Shown: positions 8,022-20,419 of the stretch, piece by piece
Numbering within the stretch: the stretch's first letter is position 1
Layout: each line of letters starts with the position of its first letter
DNA from: Candidatus Zixiibacteriota bacterium
GTDB lineage: Bacteria > Zixibacteria > MSB-5A5 > GN15 > FEB-12
Reading direction: 5' to 3'
Length of the DNA: 57,372 bases
Assembly: GCA_020346225.1 (NCBI GenBank)
Contig: CP070777.1
Span: forward strand, 2,037,632-2,095,003
Notes under the pieces: generated by a model
The model's input: the letters and a program-made list of their open reading frames with translations, nothing else
What the model was told of the DNA's origin: nothing
Databases searched by the model: none
Position numbers and translations under genes: made by a program

Positions 8022-10232
8022 CTAACGTCTCGATTGGTATTTCTTCAAACGGTAACGAAAAGTGCTCTCGGGTATGCCCAGTCGGCGGGCGGCGAGACTC
8101 TTGTTCCCGCCCGCTTTGCTTAAGGCATCAAGAAGCCTCTGATGTTCGGCTGACTTGTCCCCGTATGTGCGGGCCAGTTTGATCATGCGACGAAGATCGC
8201 GACTGGAGAGCAGCAAAAGGCGGTCTATCTCCGCTCGAAGCTGCCGGATGTTGCCGGGCCAATCACGACCCGTGAGAATCCTGGAAAACTCCCCGACGTG
8301 TTCGGGATTGCCGTCCTGTTCAGGATGGAAACCGGAAGAGCGGAGGAAAAGCTCCACCAGGGGAAGCATATCTTCCGGCCGCTCGCGCAGCGGCGGCAAG
8401 TGTATCGGGACCTCGTTCAGACGGTGGTACAGGTCGGCCCGGAACTGGCCGGCGGCGATACGCTCATCAATGTTGTGGTTGGTGGCGGCGATCAGCCGGA
8501 AATCTATTGTCCGTTCCTTGTTTTCACCCAGTCGGCGTATTTTTCTGGTTTCTATCACTTCCAGAAGCTTTGCCTGAAACGACCCAGAGGCGTCGGCGAT
8601 TTCGTTGAGATAGAAAGTGCCGCCATCGGCAACTTCGAAAAGCCCGGGCTTATCCGTATCCGCTCCGGTGAAGGCGCCTCGGACGTGACCGAACAGCTCC
8701 GATTCCACCATCGCATCCGGCACGGCGGCGGCATTGATGGAAACCAGTTTGCCCTCTCGGCCGCTGTGGAAGTGAATGTATCGGGCCAGCACGTCCTTAC
8801 CGGTGCCGGTTTCGCCGGTCAACAGGACGGTCATGTCAGCGGGGGCGGCGCGCTCCGCGAGAAAGAGCGCCCGACGCATCTGCGGACTTGCAGCAACCAC
8901 GTTCGGGCTTTCGCTATACCAGGCGTCCCGGGAGGTGCGGGAGTCAGAGGATGCCCTGGCGCGCGCTACTGTATCAGCGGAAAGTTTCTCCAGTTCTTGC
9001 CTGACGCGGCCGATGTACGGTTTGACTTCCTCCGATTCGAAGTAGTCCAGGGCCTGCATGAGCATTCTCGCCTTCTCCTTCTCCGGATACAAATCGGCCA
9101 TCGCTGCTTCATACAACGTGACCGCCAGATCATAGCGGTACTTCATCAGAGCGAACAGGTCAACGGCCTTGTGAAACCAGATTCGTGCGAGGTTGTCATT
9201 GCCGGCGTTATGTTCGACCCGGCCCAGCACACGGTAGCAGGCGCCCAGCTCGGATCGATCGTTCATCTCTGCGGCGCCGCTCAGGGCCAGCCGGGCCTGG
9301 TGCTCGGCATCAGTAAACTTTCCCCGTACACAAAGCACGTCCGCAAGCAGGTTTCTCAGGGAGATTGCCCTGAAGGCCGGCAGATTGTTGCCGGCGTACT
9401 CAAGCCCTTTGCGGAGGGAGCTCTCCGCCGCATCGATCTCTCCGGCCAGGAGGTGTATCCACCCCAGGTGTTGCCAGTAATAGACGACCTGGCGAGGGAA
9501 TTTCTCAACGACAGGCATACTTCGTTGAATTGTTGCCAAGGCCGTGTCGATTTCACCGCGAAGAGCCAGTGGAATTGCGAATAAAACGTAGTGTAGAGCA
9601 ATCGCTTGCTCGGAGAAGGTCCCCATATGAGACTCTATTCGTTTAAAGGTCGCAACCGACTGCTTGAGCCTACCGGTAAGAGTGAACAGTTGGGCCAGGT
9701 TGCCGGAGATTCTAACTGCCCCGTTCTTATCGCCAACACTTTGATACATTTCAATAGCTTTCTCCAGACTATCCTGCGCCGAATCGACGTCGCCCTGCTG
9801 TAATTCGACGTAGGCAAGTCGGTTCAGCACCCTTGCTGCAGCCCACAGATCCTCGCACCGCAGAAAACTGGTGTATGCCTCCAGCAAGATCTCCTGGGCT
9901 TGCCCGAAAGTGCCTTCAAACGAGTACCACAGGCCTTTGGCGTATTTCGCCCGAGCGAGCCTGGCGGTGTCGGGGCTGAACCGGAAAACCTCAATTGCTT
10001 CATCGAGACCATGCACCAGAGAAGGCTCGCCGATAATGATGGCGGCCTCCGAAAGCAGCACACTGCAATAAGCCCGTTCGGTAGCCGAGAGGCCGTCGGT
10101 TGACATGCTCTTCAAAAGAGCCAGGGCGTCGGAGTGCCTCAGTTCCCTGATCAATTTCTCTGCTTTGGTCAGTTCATCCATCGAACGAAGTCCGCTTTTT
10201 GCCGGCTTTGCGGAACTATTGCGAGAGGCCAC
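8022..10232 (-). CDS. Sigma-54-dependent activator with N-terminal TPR sensor region
   Basis: A 736-residue bacterial enhancer-binding protein. Residues about 20-420 are TPR-like helical repeats in place of a receiver domain, so the signal is probably a protein partner or ligand, not phosphorylation. The AAA+ domain follows, with Walker A GETGTGKD (473-480), the sigma-54 contact loop GAFTGA (519-524) and LRERPEDM (615-622). The Walker B segment reads GGTFYLNEI (537-545), with Asn where Asp is usual. A Fis-type helix-turn-helix closes the protein (SLAARRLGIPESTFRYRL). The longest frame starts at a GTG (10232); an ATG at 10181 is a reasonable alternative, and neither has a strong ribosome site. 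I see no -24/-12 promoter nearby, so its targets are unknown. Confidence 0.92.
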   Translation of the reverse strand: MASRNSSAKPAKSGLRSMDELTKAEKLIRELRHSDALALLKSMSTDGLSATERAYCSVLLSEAAIIIGEPSLVHGLDEAIEVFRFSPDTARLARAKYAKGLWYSFEGTFGQAQEILLEAYTSFLRCEDLWAAARVLNRLAYVELQQGDVDSAQDSLEKAIEMYQSVGDKNGAVRISGNLAQLFTLTGRLKQSVATFKRIESHMGTFSEQAIALHYVLFAIPLALRGEIDTALATIQRSMPVVEKFPRQVVYYWQHLGWIHLLAGEIDAAESSLRKGLEYAGNNLPAFRAISLRNLLADVLCVRGKFTDAEHQARLALSGAAEMNDRSELGACYRVLGRVEHNAGNDNLARIWFHKAVDLFALMKYRYDLAVTLYEAAMADLYPEKEKARMLMQALDYFESEEVKPYIGRVRQELEKLSADTVARARASSDSRTSRDAWYSESPNVVAASPQMRRALFLAERAAPADMTVLLTGETGTGKDVLARYIHFHSGREGKLVSINAAAVPDAMVESELFGHVRGAFTGADTDKPGLFEVADGGTFYLNEIADASGSFQAKLLEVIETRKIRRLGENKERTIDFRLIAATNHNIDERIAAGQFRADLYHRLNEVPIHLPPLRERPEDMLPLVELFLRSSGFHPEQDGNPEHVGEFSRILTGRDWPGNIRQLRAEIDRLLLLSSRDLRRMIKLARTYGDKSAEHQRLLDALSKAGGNKSLAARRLGIPESTFRYRLKKYQSRR

Positions 10233-10484
10233 GAGGACAGAAGAGAAGCGGCGGCGCGATATTCTGTCGGTCGAGGCTCTGTATATCGACCCGTTCCCCC
10301 GAGGAGAAAACGCGGCAGCGTGTCACGGCGACACACTTTGGACAAAAGTACCGTCGGGACAGACCAAAGTCAACGGACATTTTCCGGGCGAAGGCCGCGT
10401 CCGGCTCCGCTATTTAATGTTGTCATTATCTGTCGCGGCAGGTAATATTACATGGAGTGCTCATCGTTGTGAGGCAGTTGTCGC

Positions 10485-12488
10485 GTGAAATTCAACCAGA
10501 GCCTTCTACATAGCATACCGTCGCTTTTGACGCTGGGACTTTTCGGCGTGGCCTCTTTTTACCCGGTCACCTCGCTCTTCGGTGTTAGCCATCTCAGTTT
10601 CCTGTCTGACGGGCTGGTCTACCTGTACGTCATTCTGGCCGCGGCTGCAGTATATGCCGCCGCCGGCCCGGTGCCCCGGCGGCCGATGGATAGAGTCGCT
10701 GATGCGCTGGACTCTCTGCTCTGGGGCGGGCGGCGCTGGCCGAAGGCAGTGGTCGCGGTGGTCTTTATGGTCGCGTTCTATGTCTTTCGCTCACAGGTTC
10801 ACCTGCTCGGGGACGGTTATGCGTGGCTCGACATTTTCGGCCAGGGGAGAGGCTATATTCACAAGTGGACCGAGCCCGGCTCGACATATTTGATCAGATG
10901 GCTTCAACAGCTTCTCGGCGGCTATTCCTCCGAAGACGCTCGCATGGCCTTCCAGCTTCTTTCAATCCTGTCCGGAGCGGTTTTCGTTTACAACGCCATC
11001 TCCGTTGTCGGGACGCTGGTCGCCGGCAGCTACACTCGTCTTCTCGGCCTCGTAACTCTGGTTTTTTCCGGCTCGCTGCTGCTGTTTTTCGGGTATGTCG
11101 AGTTCTATCCCGTGACCTGGGCGACCTCGATGTTGTTTCTCAACCTGTCGCTCCGGTTTATCAACGGTGAGACACCCTGGTGGGCCGTTGCGCTTTCATA
11201 CTTGCCGGCGCTGGCCATGCATGTGCAGGTGCTTTGTTTTCTACCGGCCCTGCTGTACCTGTTCGCCGGCAGAATTCCCTCGCCGGTGGCGAAAAAAACC
11301 GCATACGTGCTGCTGGCGACCGCTATTGTCGCCGGTGCGGCGGTGCTGGTCTGGCTGAGCCATAGCCGTATTGACGTCGAGGTGCTGCTGCTGCCGCTTT
11401 TCGAGGGACGGCCTGTGGCGCCAGACTATACCCTTTTCAGCGGTCGACATTTCCTTGACCTGTTCAATCTCGTACTGCTGGTGTTTCCGGGCGGTCTGGT
11501 GCTCCTGGCTCTGTTCATTTCGACGAGAAAGAAAGCTCTCAAAGACGGCATTTCGCTTTATCTGGCTTTTCTCTCGCTGGGTTCGGTGGCCTTTGTGTTC
11601 TTGTTCGGGGCAGCCATCACCATGGGGCGCGATTGGGACATCATGTCCCTCGGTCTTTTGCCCCCATGCCTTCTGATGCTTTACCATATCGGCCGGCGGA
11701 CCGTTCTGCCGGGACCGAGAGTGCTGCTGACATATTCGATCGTGGTGGTCTTCATGACTTGCTCGTTCATTGCCGTTTCCATACAAACAAAACCGGCCGA
11801 GGATAGATACTTCACCCTTCTATCCGACCGCAACCGAAATGCCTGGATGCTCTTCGGGCAGTACTTCCGCCGCAAGGGTGAGCTGACGCGACGCGATGAA
11901 ATCACAAAGCAAGTTCATGAGCGGTTTCCCGATTATATCCTGTTTAAGTCACTTGCAAGTCGTGTGGAGAAGGGGGAGTTTGACGGGGTTTTCAAGGCGG
12001 CCGAGCAGCTGGTACGAAACGATCCCTATGATCCCGACTATCTCCGTTTTCTGGCCGGTCTCTGCGTCCGCTCCGGCCAATCGAGAAGAGCTGAAGAGTT
12101 GTTTCGTGATGCTGTCCTTCTCAAGCCCTACGACCCGGAACTGATGGAAGAGGCCGCCAACCTTCTCATGAAGTTCAACAAGCTCGACGAGGCATCGCGT
12201 CTGCTGGAAAACGCCTCTGCTCTGGCGCCTGAGAACTCTTCCATATCCGAAAGCCTGGGCCTGGTGTACATAAATCAAAACCGGCTGGATGACGCCGCGA
12301 AGGTCGCTGCCGGCATGTTCTCGCTCGATCCCGATTCGCCCGGCGGTCATCTGATCATGATCGTCGTTTCTCTCGGCCGCAGCCGGCCCGGCGACGCCAG
12401 GCATTATTACCTCGAGTATCTTGAGCACGGCAAAGACCGGGCCGGTTACGAGCAGATCAGGAAGACGTATGAGGGCCTGCTGCGGTAA
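10485..12488 (+). CDS. Polytopic membrane protein with C-terminal TPR repeats (GT-C-like)
   Basis: A 667-residue protein. The first two thirds contain about ten or more hydrophobic segments with short loops, including LLGDGYAWLDIF near residue 109 and GYVEFYPVTWATS near 204, a layout seen in polyprenyl-linked sugar transferases of the GT-C class. From about residue 430 the sequence becomes soluble and is built of TPR units (for example PDYLRFLAGLCVRSGQSRRAEELFRDAV and ISESLGLVYINQNRLDDAAKVAAGMF). Start is GTG at 10485 with a GAGG-like site upstream. It is followed by a strong bidirectional terminator shared with groL. A membrane glycosyltransferase or an assembly factor for surface glycans is plausible; catalytic residues cannot be pointed out with confidence. 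Confidence 0.75.
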   Translation: MKFNQSLLHSIPSLLTLGLFGVASFYPVTSLFGVSHLSFLSDGLVYLYVILAAAAVYAAAGPVPRRPMDRVADALDSLLWGGRRWPKAVVAVVFMVAFYVFRSQVHLLGDGYAWLDIFGQGRGYIHKWTEPGSTYLIRWLQQLLGGYSSEDARMAFQLLSILSGAVFVYNAISVVGTLVAGSYTRLLGLVTLVFSGSLLLFFGYVEFYPVTWATSMLFLNLSLRFINGETPWWAVALSYLPALAMHVQVLCFLPALLYLFAGRIPSPVAKKTAYVLLATAIVAGAAVLVWLSHSRIDVEVLLLPLFEGRPVAPDYTLFSGRHFLDLFNLVLLVFPGGLVLLALFISTRKKALKDGISLYLAFLSLGSVAFVFLFGAAITMGRDWDIMSLGLLPPCLLMLYHIGRRTVLPGPRVLLTYSIVVVFMTCSFIAVSIQTKPAEDRYFTLLSDRNRNAWMLFGQYFRRKGELTRRDEITKQVHERFPDYILFKSLASRVEKGEFDGVFKAAEQLVRNDPYDPDYLRFLAGLCVRSGQSRRAEELFRDAVLLKPYDPELMEEAANLLMKFNKLDEASRLLENASALAPENSSISESLGLVYINQNRLDDAAKVAAGMFSLDPDSPGGHLIMIVVSLGRSRPGDARHYYLEYLEHGKDRAGYEQIRKTYEGLLR

Positions 12489-12520
12489 AACCTGTTTTGA
12501 CAAGCTGCGAAAAGCGCACA

Positions 12521-12551
12521 AAAAAGCCCGGCCAGAACAGCCGGGCTTTTT
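12521..12551. terminator. Bidirectional terminator between the TPR membrane gene and groL
   Basis: AAAAAGCCCGGC (12521-12532) pairs with GCCGGGCTTTTT (12540-12551). A- and T-runs on either side let it work for both converging transcripts. Confidence 0.9.
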
Positions 12552-12578
12552 GGTATATGCGCAGGCAGTATATGCGAC

Positions 12579-14219
<1,641 letters not shown>

Positions 14220-14245
14220 CTAATCCTCCAGATTCAGTGAACAGG

Positions 14246-14536
14246 TTAACGATTGATGATAGCGTAGATGTCGGACTCGCGCATGATGAGGTACTCTTCG
14301 CCGTCGATGGATACCTCGGTGCCGGAATACTTACCGTACAGGACGCGGTCCCCTTTCTTGACCTCCAGGTCGATTCGCTTGCCTTCGTCATTGATGCGAC
14401 CCGGGCCGATTTCCACTACCTGGCCCTCCATGGGCTTCTCTTTTGCCGTGTCGGGAATGATAATGCCGCCCTTTTTCATGTCCTGTTCCTCGAAGGGCTT
14501 GACGACAACACGGTCGGCCAATGGTTTTACATTCAT
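14246..14536 (-). CDS. groS: Co-chaperonin GroES
   Basis: A 96-residue heptameric lid of the GroEL chamber. Visible features: [16 protein letters not shown] at the N-terminus, the mobile loop region [25 protein letters not shown], and the C-terminal [26 protein letters not shown]. The start has an AGGAGGAAAG ribosome site. It is the first gene of the groSL operon, 68 bases downstream of a perfect CIRCE operator, so heat induction through HrcA is expected although hrcA itself is not in the window. Confidence 0.99.
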   Translation of the reverse strand: MNVKPLADRVVVKPFEEQDMKKGGIIIPDTAKEKPMEGQVVEIGPGRINDEGKRIDLEVKKGDRVLYGKYSGTEVSIDGEEYLIMRESDIYAIINR

Positions 14537-14603
14537 CTGCTTTCCTCCTAAGACTGGATTCTTAGACTTAAATGTTTATTTTACTTGTATTTATGGCCCT
14601 TTG

Positions 14604-14630
14604 TTAGCACTCATTATTGACGAGTGCTAA
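14604..14630. promoter_or_regulatory. CIRCE operator (HrcA binding site)
   Basis: TTAGCACTC (14604-14612), nine bases, then GAGTGCTAA (14622-14630): an exact match to the CIRCE consensus. It lies immediately downstream of the -10 box of the groSL promoter, where bound HrcA would block transcription. Confidence 0.98.
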
Positions 14631-14634
14631 CAAA

Positions 14635-14662
14635 CATACAGTTTAAACGCTCCTGCTGTCAA
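14635..14662 (-). promoter_or_regulatory. groSL promoter (sigma-70 type)
   Basis: On the minus strand, a perfect TTGACA (14662-14657) is followed after 16 bases by TGTATG (14640-14635). The weak -10 box directly abuts the CIRCE element. Confidence 0.7.
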
Positions 14663-14780
14663 GAGGTTTCCTCAAAAAATGGGTCTTGAATCTTCTGGAG
14701 AAAGGGGCAGCAACCGCCCGGATTGACCCAAGCCATTGTTAATAAGTGGGTTAGTGGATCGGTCCGGCCGCGAAAAGCAC

Positions 14781-14810
14781 AAAAAAACCGCCCCGCTGGT
14801 CGGGGCGGTT
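14781..14810 (-). terminator. Rho-independent terminator of the lipoprotein subtilase
   Basis: A 10-bp perfect stem, AACCGCCCCG (14786-14795) with CGGGGCGGTT (14801-14810) and a five-base loop. On the minus strand it ends in a run of seven T residues, 23 bases downstream of the subtilase stop. Confidence 0.92.
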
Positions 14811-14832
14811 TCGAAATACAGTTGTATTCGGC

Positions 14833-16023
14833 TCAGTTGTCACCGTTGGTGGTGCCCAGCACGGCGTTTTCGCAGTCAACCAGACCGTAACCCTGCTGGT
14901 AAACGTTCAGGCCGATATCCTCGGCAGTTGCGTGAAGACGGGCACGGACTTGCTCATGGGTCCAGCCCGGGTTGTCCGACCATATCAGGGCGGCGGCACC
15001 AGCTACCATCGGGCCGGCCATGGAGGTACCGGTGAGGGTGCGGTAACGTCCCATCTTGTAGGTCGAGTAGATTCTGACTCCCGGGGCGGTTACCTCGATT
15101 TCCGGTCCGTAGGCGGAATATGTATAGAACGCATCATATTGGTCGATAGCTGAGATGGCCATAACGCAATCGTAGTCGGCCGGCGAGGTTACGGCGCCGC
15201 CGGTGTTGCCCGCCGACGAGATCAGAAGAATACCGATATCGTAGCAGGCCTGCAGGGCCAGTTCTTCTGACGACGACCCCGGTCCGCCAAAGCTCATTGA
15301 CATGACCTGAATATCGTTATTCGGGTCGCCGTCGAAATGCGTCCCGTAACAGAAGTCAATACCCGCGATGATGTCGTCCATGGCCAGGAACTTGCGGGTC
15401 GAGATCTGGACCATCCACATGTTGCATTCGGGGGCGACACCTACGACACCGATGTCATTGTCGTCGGCTGAGACAATCCCGGAGCAGTGTGTGCCGTGGC
15501 CGTTCTTGTCGTCCCAGTTGGTGTAGCTGTTATATACGACCGAATACCCGCCGGCCCAGGTAATATCCGGATGATCCATATCGCCGCCGGTATCCAGCAC
15601 GGCGACATTTACACCGGCGCCCCGGTTGCCGGAGGTGGCATGGACGTATTCGGCATCGATGCGATCCACTCCCCAGTCGAGCGTCTGGGCATGATACTCA
15701 CGCTGGACCGGCTCCTCGACAAAGAGAACATTGGGATTGTTTTTCAGTTGTCCGATAGCCTGTTCCGGAACGCTGGCAAAGACTATGGGAAGGTGCTTGT
15801 ATTCCCGCTTGACAGCCGCGCCGGCCGCGCTCAGGGCGGCATCGGGACGGCTGTTCGAGAAGCCTACAAAAACGTCTTTATTGCCGGTTGGGGTTGCGAT
15901 TTTTTGGGTCAGGACGGTGGGTGAAGTATCGGGCGCTGTCGACCGGTCCTGGGAGCAGCCGCCGGTCATGAGAAGGGCGCCGATCATCAGGATGGTAACG
16001 AAGGTGTACAAATGCTTCTGCAT
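14833..16023 (-). CDS. Subtilisin-like serine protease (S8), lipoprotein
   Basis: A 396-residue secreted protease. The ATG at 16023 is preferred over the longer frame from 16278: GTGGAG precedes it and it starts a lipoprotein signal peptide with cleavage site LLMTGGC. An inhibitor-I9-like propeptide follows (DVFVGFSNSRPDAALSAAG through VLFVEEPVQ). The catalytic triad is intact: Asp in VAVLDTGGD, His in GHGTHCSG, Ser in GTSMAGP, with oxyanion Asn in SSAGNTGG. It has no T9SS sorting domain, unlike the subtilase at 22.1 kb, so it is probably membrane-anchored. A single gene with its own terminator. Confidence 0.93.
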   Translation of the reverse strand: MQKHLYTFVTILMIGALLMTGGCSQDRSTAPDTSPTVLTQKIATPTGNKDVFVGFSNSRPDAALSAAGAAVKREYKHLPIVFASVPEQAIGQLKNNPNVLFVEEPVQREYHAQTLDWGVDRIDAEYVHATSGNRGAGVNVAVLDTGGDMDHPDITWAGGYSVVYNSYTNWDDKNGHGTHCSGIVSADDNDIGVVGVAPECNMWMVQISTRKFLAMDDIIAGIDFCYGTHFDGDPNNDIQVMSMSFGGPGSSSEELALQACYDIGILLISSAGNTGGAVTSPADYDCVMAISAIDQYDAFYTYSAYGPEIEVTAPGVRIYSTYKMGRYRTLTGTSMAGPMVAGAAALIWSDNPGWTHEQVRARLHATAEDIGLNVYQQGYGLVDCENAVLGTTNGDN

Positions 16024-16274
16024 CACATTTACTCCACTACGTTGAAAAGTTAACGGTTTGTTGGATCGGATGCTGCTTGTTGCTTGTATTATCACCTCCT
16101 CCCAGGTGTCATACCATGGCTGGCTTCCCCGTTGCGGGCATGATAGAACGAAAATAGGTACTGTTCTGATTCTCTGACTGCTTGACAGGATGTTACTAAA
16201 CACGAGCGTGAATGTCAATAAGAAAAGGCCCGGTAGTCGCGCGGTTGTTTGCGGCTGAGATAGTAGCGGCAGCG

Positions 16275-16991
16275 TCATTCGAACGAGAAGCTCACATGTA
16301 CGGTGCTGGCTATTTCTTTGTCGATGGAAGTTACATCATTTACGCCGTAATCCGACACTTGCTGTGAGTGAAGCGGACGTATCTGGAATACGCCGATCCG
16401 GGCTGATCTTGGCACTCCCACGTTGCGACCGGTCGATTCGGCCAGCCTTTCGGCTCGAAACCTGGCATTGCTGGTAGCCCTCTCGATCATCTCCAGCTTC
16501 ATGGCATCGAGCTTCGTGAATAGATAGCGCGGGGGGCGGGATTCAAACTCAACCCCCTTTTCGATCAGGCTCGAGGCGTCCTTGGCAAGCCGGGTAATAC
16601 GATCCACATCAGTAGATTCAACCTTGACTTTCTGCTTGAGTGTGTAACCTGTCAGAATCCGCTCGCGGTTGTAACTCCTGGAAAGCTCAACGGTACCCAG
16701 CGTGTACTCGTTTTCCCGGTAGCCCTGCTGCGCGAGGAACTGCGTCACGAAGCCGAGATGCTTCTTGACCGTCGCATAGGCTTGCTCGAGGTCCGCTGAT
16801 GAGGTCGAGATTATACCTTCCCAGACAGCGAAATCGGACTTGATCGGTTGGTATGCCGCTCCCGTGACGGTAATTGTCTGATTATACCCCTTAATCTTGA
16901 GGACGGTCCGGCTGACAATCAAACTGGACACAATCAGCGCGGCGCCCAATATGGACGCTACGGCGATACTGATTTTGTTGGTATTGAGCAT
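16275..16991 (-). CDS. SIMPL-domain (DUF541) protein
   Basis: A 238-residue protein with one N-terminal membrane anchor (ISIAVASILGAALIVSSLIV) followed by a periplasmic SIMPL/DUF541 domain. Typical segments are ITVTGAAYQPIKSDFAVWEGII at the start, the central ILTGYTLKQKVKVES, and the closing VHVSFSFE. Members such as E. coli YggE form ring-shaped assemblies and have been linked to oxidative stress protection, but a molecular mechanism is not settled. The ribosome site is GAGGAAGG. It lies downstream of enolase but with a 170-base gap, so co-transcription is uncertain. Confidence 0.9.
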   Translation of the reverse strand: MLNTNKISIAVASILGAALIVSSLIVSRTVLKIKGYNQTITVTGAAYQPIKSDFAVWEGIISTSSADLEQAYATVKKHLGFVTQFLAQQGYRENEYTLGTVELSRSYNRERILTGYTLKQKVKVESTDVDRITRLAKDASSLIEKGVEFESRPPRYLFTKLDAMKLEMIERATSNARFRAERLAESTGRNVGVPRSARIGVFQIRPLHSQQVSDYGVNDVTSIDKEIASTVHVSFSFE

Positions 16992-17161
16992 ATCGGTGAT
17001 ACCTTCCTCAAAAACACGCGCAGTCGGTTTTCAGTGTTTGCATCTTAGCGGTGCTGCGACCGCATGCAGACTCGCGGACACTGTCTCTGTCTCTTTCTAT
17101 GTTTTTTCAGTTGTGAAGTTCCGGGAACGGCGGTGGAAAGTAGAATGTCGCCTCTTCGGGT

Positions 17162-18502
<1,341 letters not shown>

Positions 18503-18653
18503 TTATACAGCCCGCGGCACGCGAGCAAGATTAAACTTGATGGCTCCTGTCGTGCTCCGCCGATATCCTGTTGGCTGGTGCCATCACTTTGCGTGCTTGA
18601 AATCGTGATGCCTGATGTTTCCCAAGGGGTAATCTCGGGCACGCTATTTGATG

Positions 18654-18737
18654 TATAAGACGGCGGACAGAGGAGAAACAGGGTCAGTGGATTCGAAAAG
18701 AACTGGCTCCGGGACCGGCTTTAGCCGGTCCTTTTTT
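18654..18737 (+). ncRNA. Structured leader or small RNA upstream of the AGCS symporter
   Basis: A TATAAG -10-like box (18654-18659) is followed by two consecutive hairpins. The first pairs GGGTCAGT (18681-18688) with ACTGGCTC (18702-18709). The second is a rho-independent terminator at 18712-18737. CTGGCT (18703-18708) could instead pair with AGCCGG (18723-18728), which would break the terminator. This looks like an attenuator, though no known riboswitch consensus is recognised and the -35 box is poor. It may also be an independent small RNA. Confidence 0.5.
18712..18737 (+). terminator. Rho-independent terminator in the leader of the AGCS gene
   Basis: GGACCGGC (18712-18719) pairs with GCCGGTCC (18724-18731) around a TTTA loop and is followed by six T residues. 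It lies only 41 bases before the symporter ATG on the same strand, and no protein gene lies upstream on this strand for it to end. Confidence 0.88.
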
Positions 18738-18778
18738 ACTTGCTAAAGATATCCGGGTTTGTTATCTACCGGACAATA

Positions 18779-20212
18779 ATGGACCAGATTAACAATATCC
18801 TCTCGGTTATCTCGAACTTCGTTTGGGGCTGGCCCATGGCGCTGATTCTTCTCGGCGCCGGTTTAATCCTTACTCTCCGCACCCTTTTTGTTCAGGTTCG
18901 CGGTTTTGCGCATGGCGTCGGTATCGCCAGCGGCAAGTACGATGATCCCGCCTACCAGGGTCAGTTGACCCACTTCCAGGCCTTATCGGCGGCCCTCTCG
19001 GCCACCATCGGCATCGGCAATATTGCCGGTGTGGCTATCGCCCTGTACTGGGGCGGCCCCGGGGCCATCTTCTGGATGTGGGTTACCGCCGTCTTCGGTA
19101 TGGCTATCAAGTATGCCGAGTGTACCCTGGCCATTCAATTTCGCAAGGTCGAACCCGACGGCAACATTCGCGGCGGTCCTATGTACTACATCGAGATGGG
19201 TATGGGCCGGTTCTTCAAGCCGCTGGCTTTCATGTTCGCTTTTTGTACCGCGGTGGCCGCCTTCGGGGCCGGCAATATGGTTCAATCCAACACCATCGCT
19301 CACTCGCTTCTGGATGCTTTCCATGTCTCCGGTGCCGATGAGGCTACCGTTCGCTGGATCATCGGTATCGGGATCGCGTCTTTCGTGGGACTGGTGATAA
19401 TCGGCGGGATCAGGCGTATCGGTCACGTGGCCTCTTATCTCGTGCCGTTCATGTCCGTTGTCTACGTGACCAGCGCCATGATAATAATCCTGATTAACTA
19501 CGACCAGATCGTTCCCGCTTTCAAGCTGATCTTCTACCACGCTTTCAATCCAACGGCGGTGGTCGGCGGTTCCGCCGGGGGAGCAACCGTGTGGATGACC
19601 TTCACCTGGGGACTTCGTCGCGGCTTGTTCTCCAACGAAGCCGGTCAGGGCTCGGCTGCCATGGCCCACTCTGCCGCCAAAGTCGAGGAACCGGTCCGGG
19701 AAGGCCTGGTCGCCATGCTCGGCCCGTTCATTGACACCCTGGTGATATGCACCATGACCGCTCTCGTTATCATAACGACCAATCAGTGGGCATGCGGCGA
19801 AACCGGCGCCGTTCTGACCATGAAGTCGTTCGATTTCGCCCTGCCGTTCTACGGGACCTGGATGGTGGTCGTGGGTGTCTTGCTGTTTGCTTTTTCGACG
19901 GTTATCGCCTGGTCGTACTACGGCGAGAAGGGCATTGAGTACGTGGCCGGCAAACGGGCCAAACTGCCCTACAAGTGGGTTTATGTGGTCTTCACCCTGC
20001 TCGGTGCCCGCTTCGACCTTCAGGCTGTCTGGGCCTATGCTGACACCGCCAACGGCCTCATGGCCGTCCCCAACCTGATTGCCTTGATTGTCCTGTCCGG
20101 AGCCGTAGTCGCGGTTACCAAGAAATACATGGATGAGAAGGCCCGCGGCCTCCACAAACCGTTCCGCAACCGCATGTCCCCGTTCAGCCGGTTCGACAAG
20201 ATCGGCGAGTAA
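18779..20212 (+). CDS. Alanine/glycine:cation symporter (AGCS family)
   Basis: A 477-residue inner-membrane transporter importing small neutral amino acids with sodium. Family signatures include SAALSATIGIGNIAGVAIALYWGGPGA, the middle GPMYYIEMGMG, and the conserved GLRRGLFSNEAGQGSAAMAHSAA. About eleven hydrophobic helices are visible. The ATG at 18779 is preferred over an in-frame TTG at 18740 because it begins at the conserved N-terminus (MDQINNIL) and the TTG sits right behind a terminator; no clear ribosome site is seen. The upstream hairpins suggest control by transcription attenuation. Substrate (alanine or glycine) cannot be told from sequence. Confidence 0.95.
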   Translation: MDQINNILSVISNFVWGWPMALILLGAGLILTLRTLFVQVRGFAHGVGIASGKYDDPAYQGQLTHFQALSAALSATIGIGNIAGVAIALYWGGPGAIFWMWVTAVFGMAIKYAECTLAIQFRKVEPDGNIRGGPMYYIEMGMGRFFKPLAFMFAFCTAVAAFGAGNMVQSNTIAHSLLDAFHVSGADEATVRWIIGIGIASFVGLVIIGGIRRIGHVASYLVPFMSVVYVTSAMIIILINYDQIVPAFKLIFYHAFNPTAVVGGSAGGATVWMTFTWGLRRGLFSNEAGQGSAAMAHSAAKVEEPVREGLVAMLGPFIDTLVICTMTALVIITTNQWACGETGAVLTMKSFDFALPFYGTWMVVVGVLLFAFSTVIAWSYYGEKGIEYVAGKRAKLPYKWVYVVFTLLGARFDLQAVWAYADTANGLMAVPNLIALIVLSGAVVAVTKKYMDEKARGLHKPFRNRMSPFSRFDKIGE

Positions 20213-20419
20213 TCTTCAGGTTCTTCTTTTGACACGACCGTCCAATCAAACATTGATAAATGGTGGGTGGCTTGTTAGTTTGACGTGATGGCTTGCGCCG
20301 GGTGACGCGAGAAGCAATATTGCCCCAATGGGGAACATCTACCGCCTGATGCTGTTTGATAATGGCAAGTCAGTGCTGTGAGTTAATTGCTGAAGCAGAA
20401 TATTTGAGGATTTCTGATT

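Noticed and set aside
18654-18737. Glycine riboswitch upstream of the AGCS symporter
   Set aside because: The conserved glycine aptamer core is not seen; only a GGACAGAGG fragment resembles part of it.
18983-20155. A 390-residue minus-strand frame inside the symporter gene
   Set aside because: It is rich in His, Asp and Gly without structure and is opposite a strongly conserved transporter.
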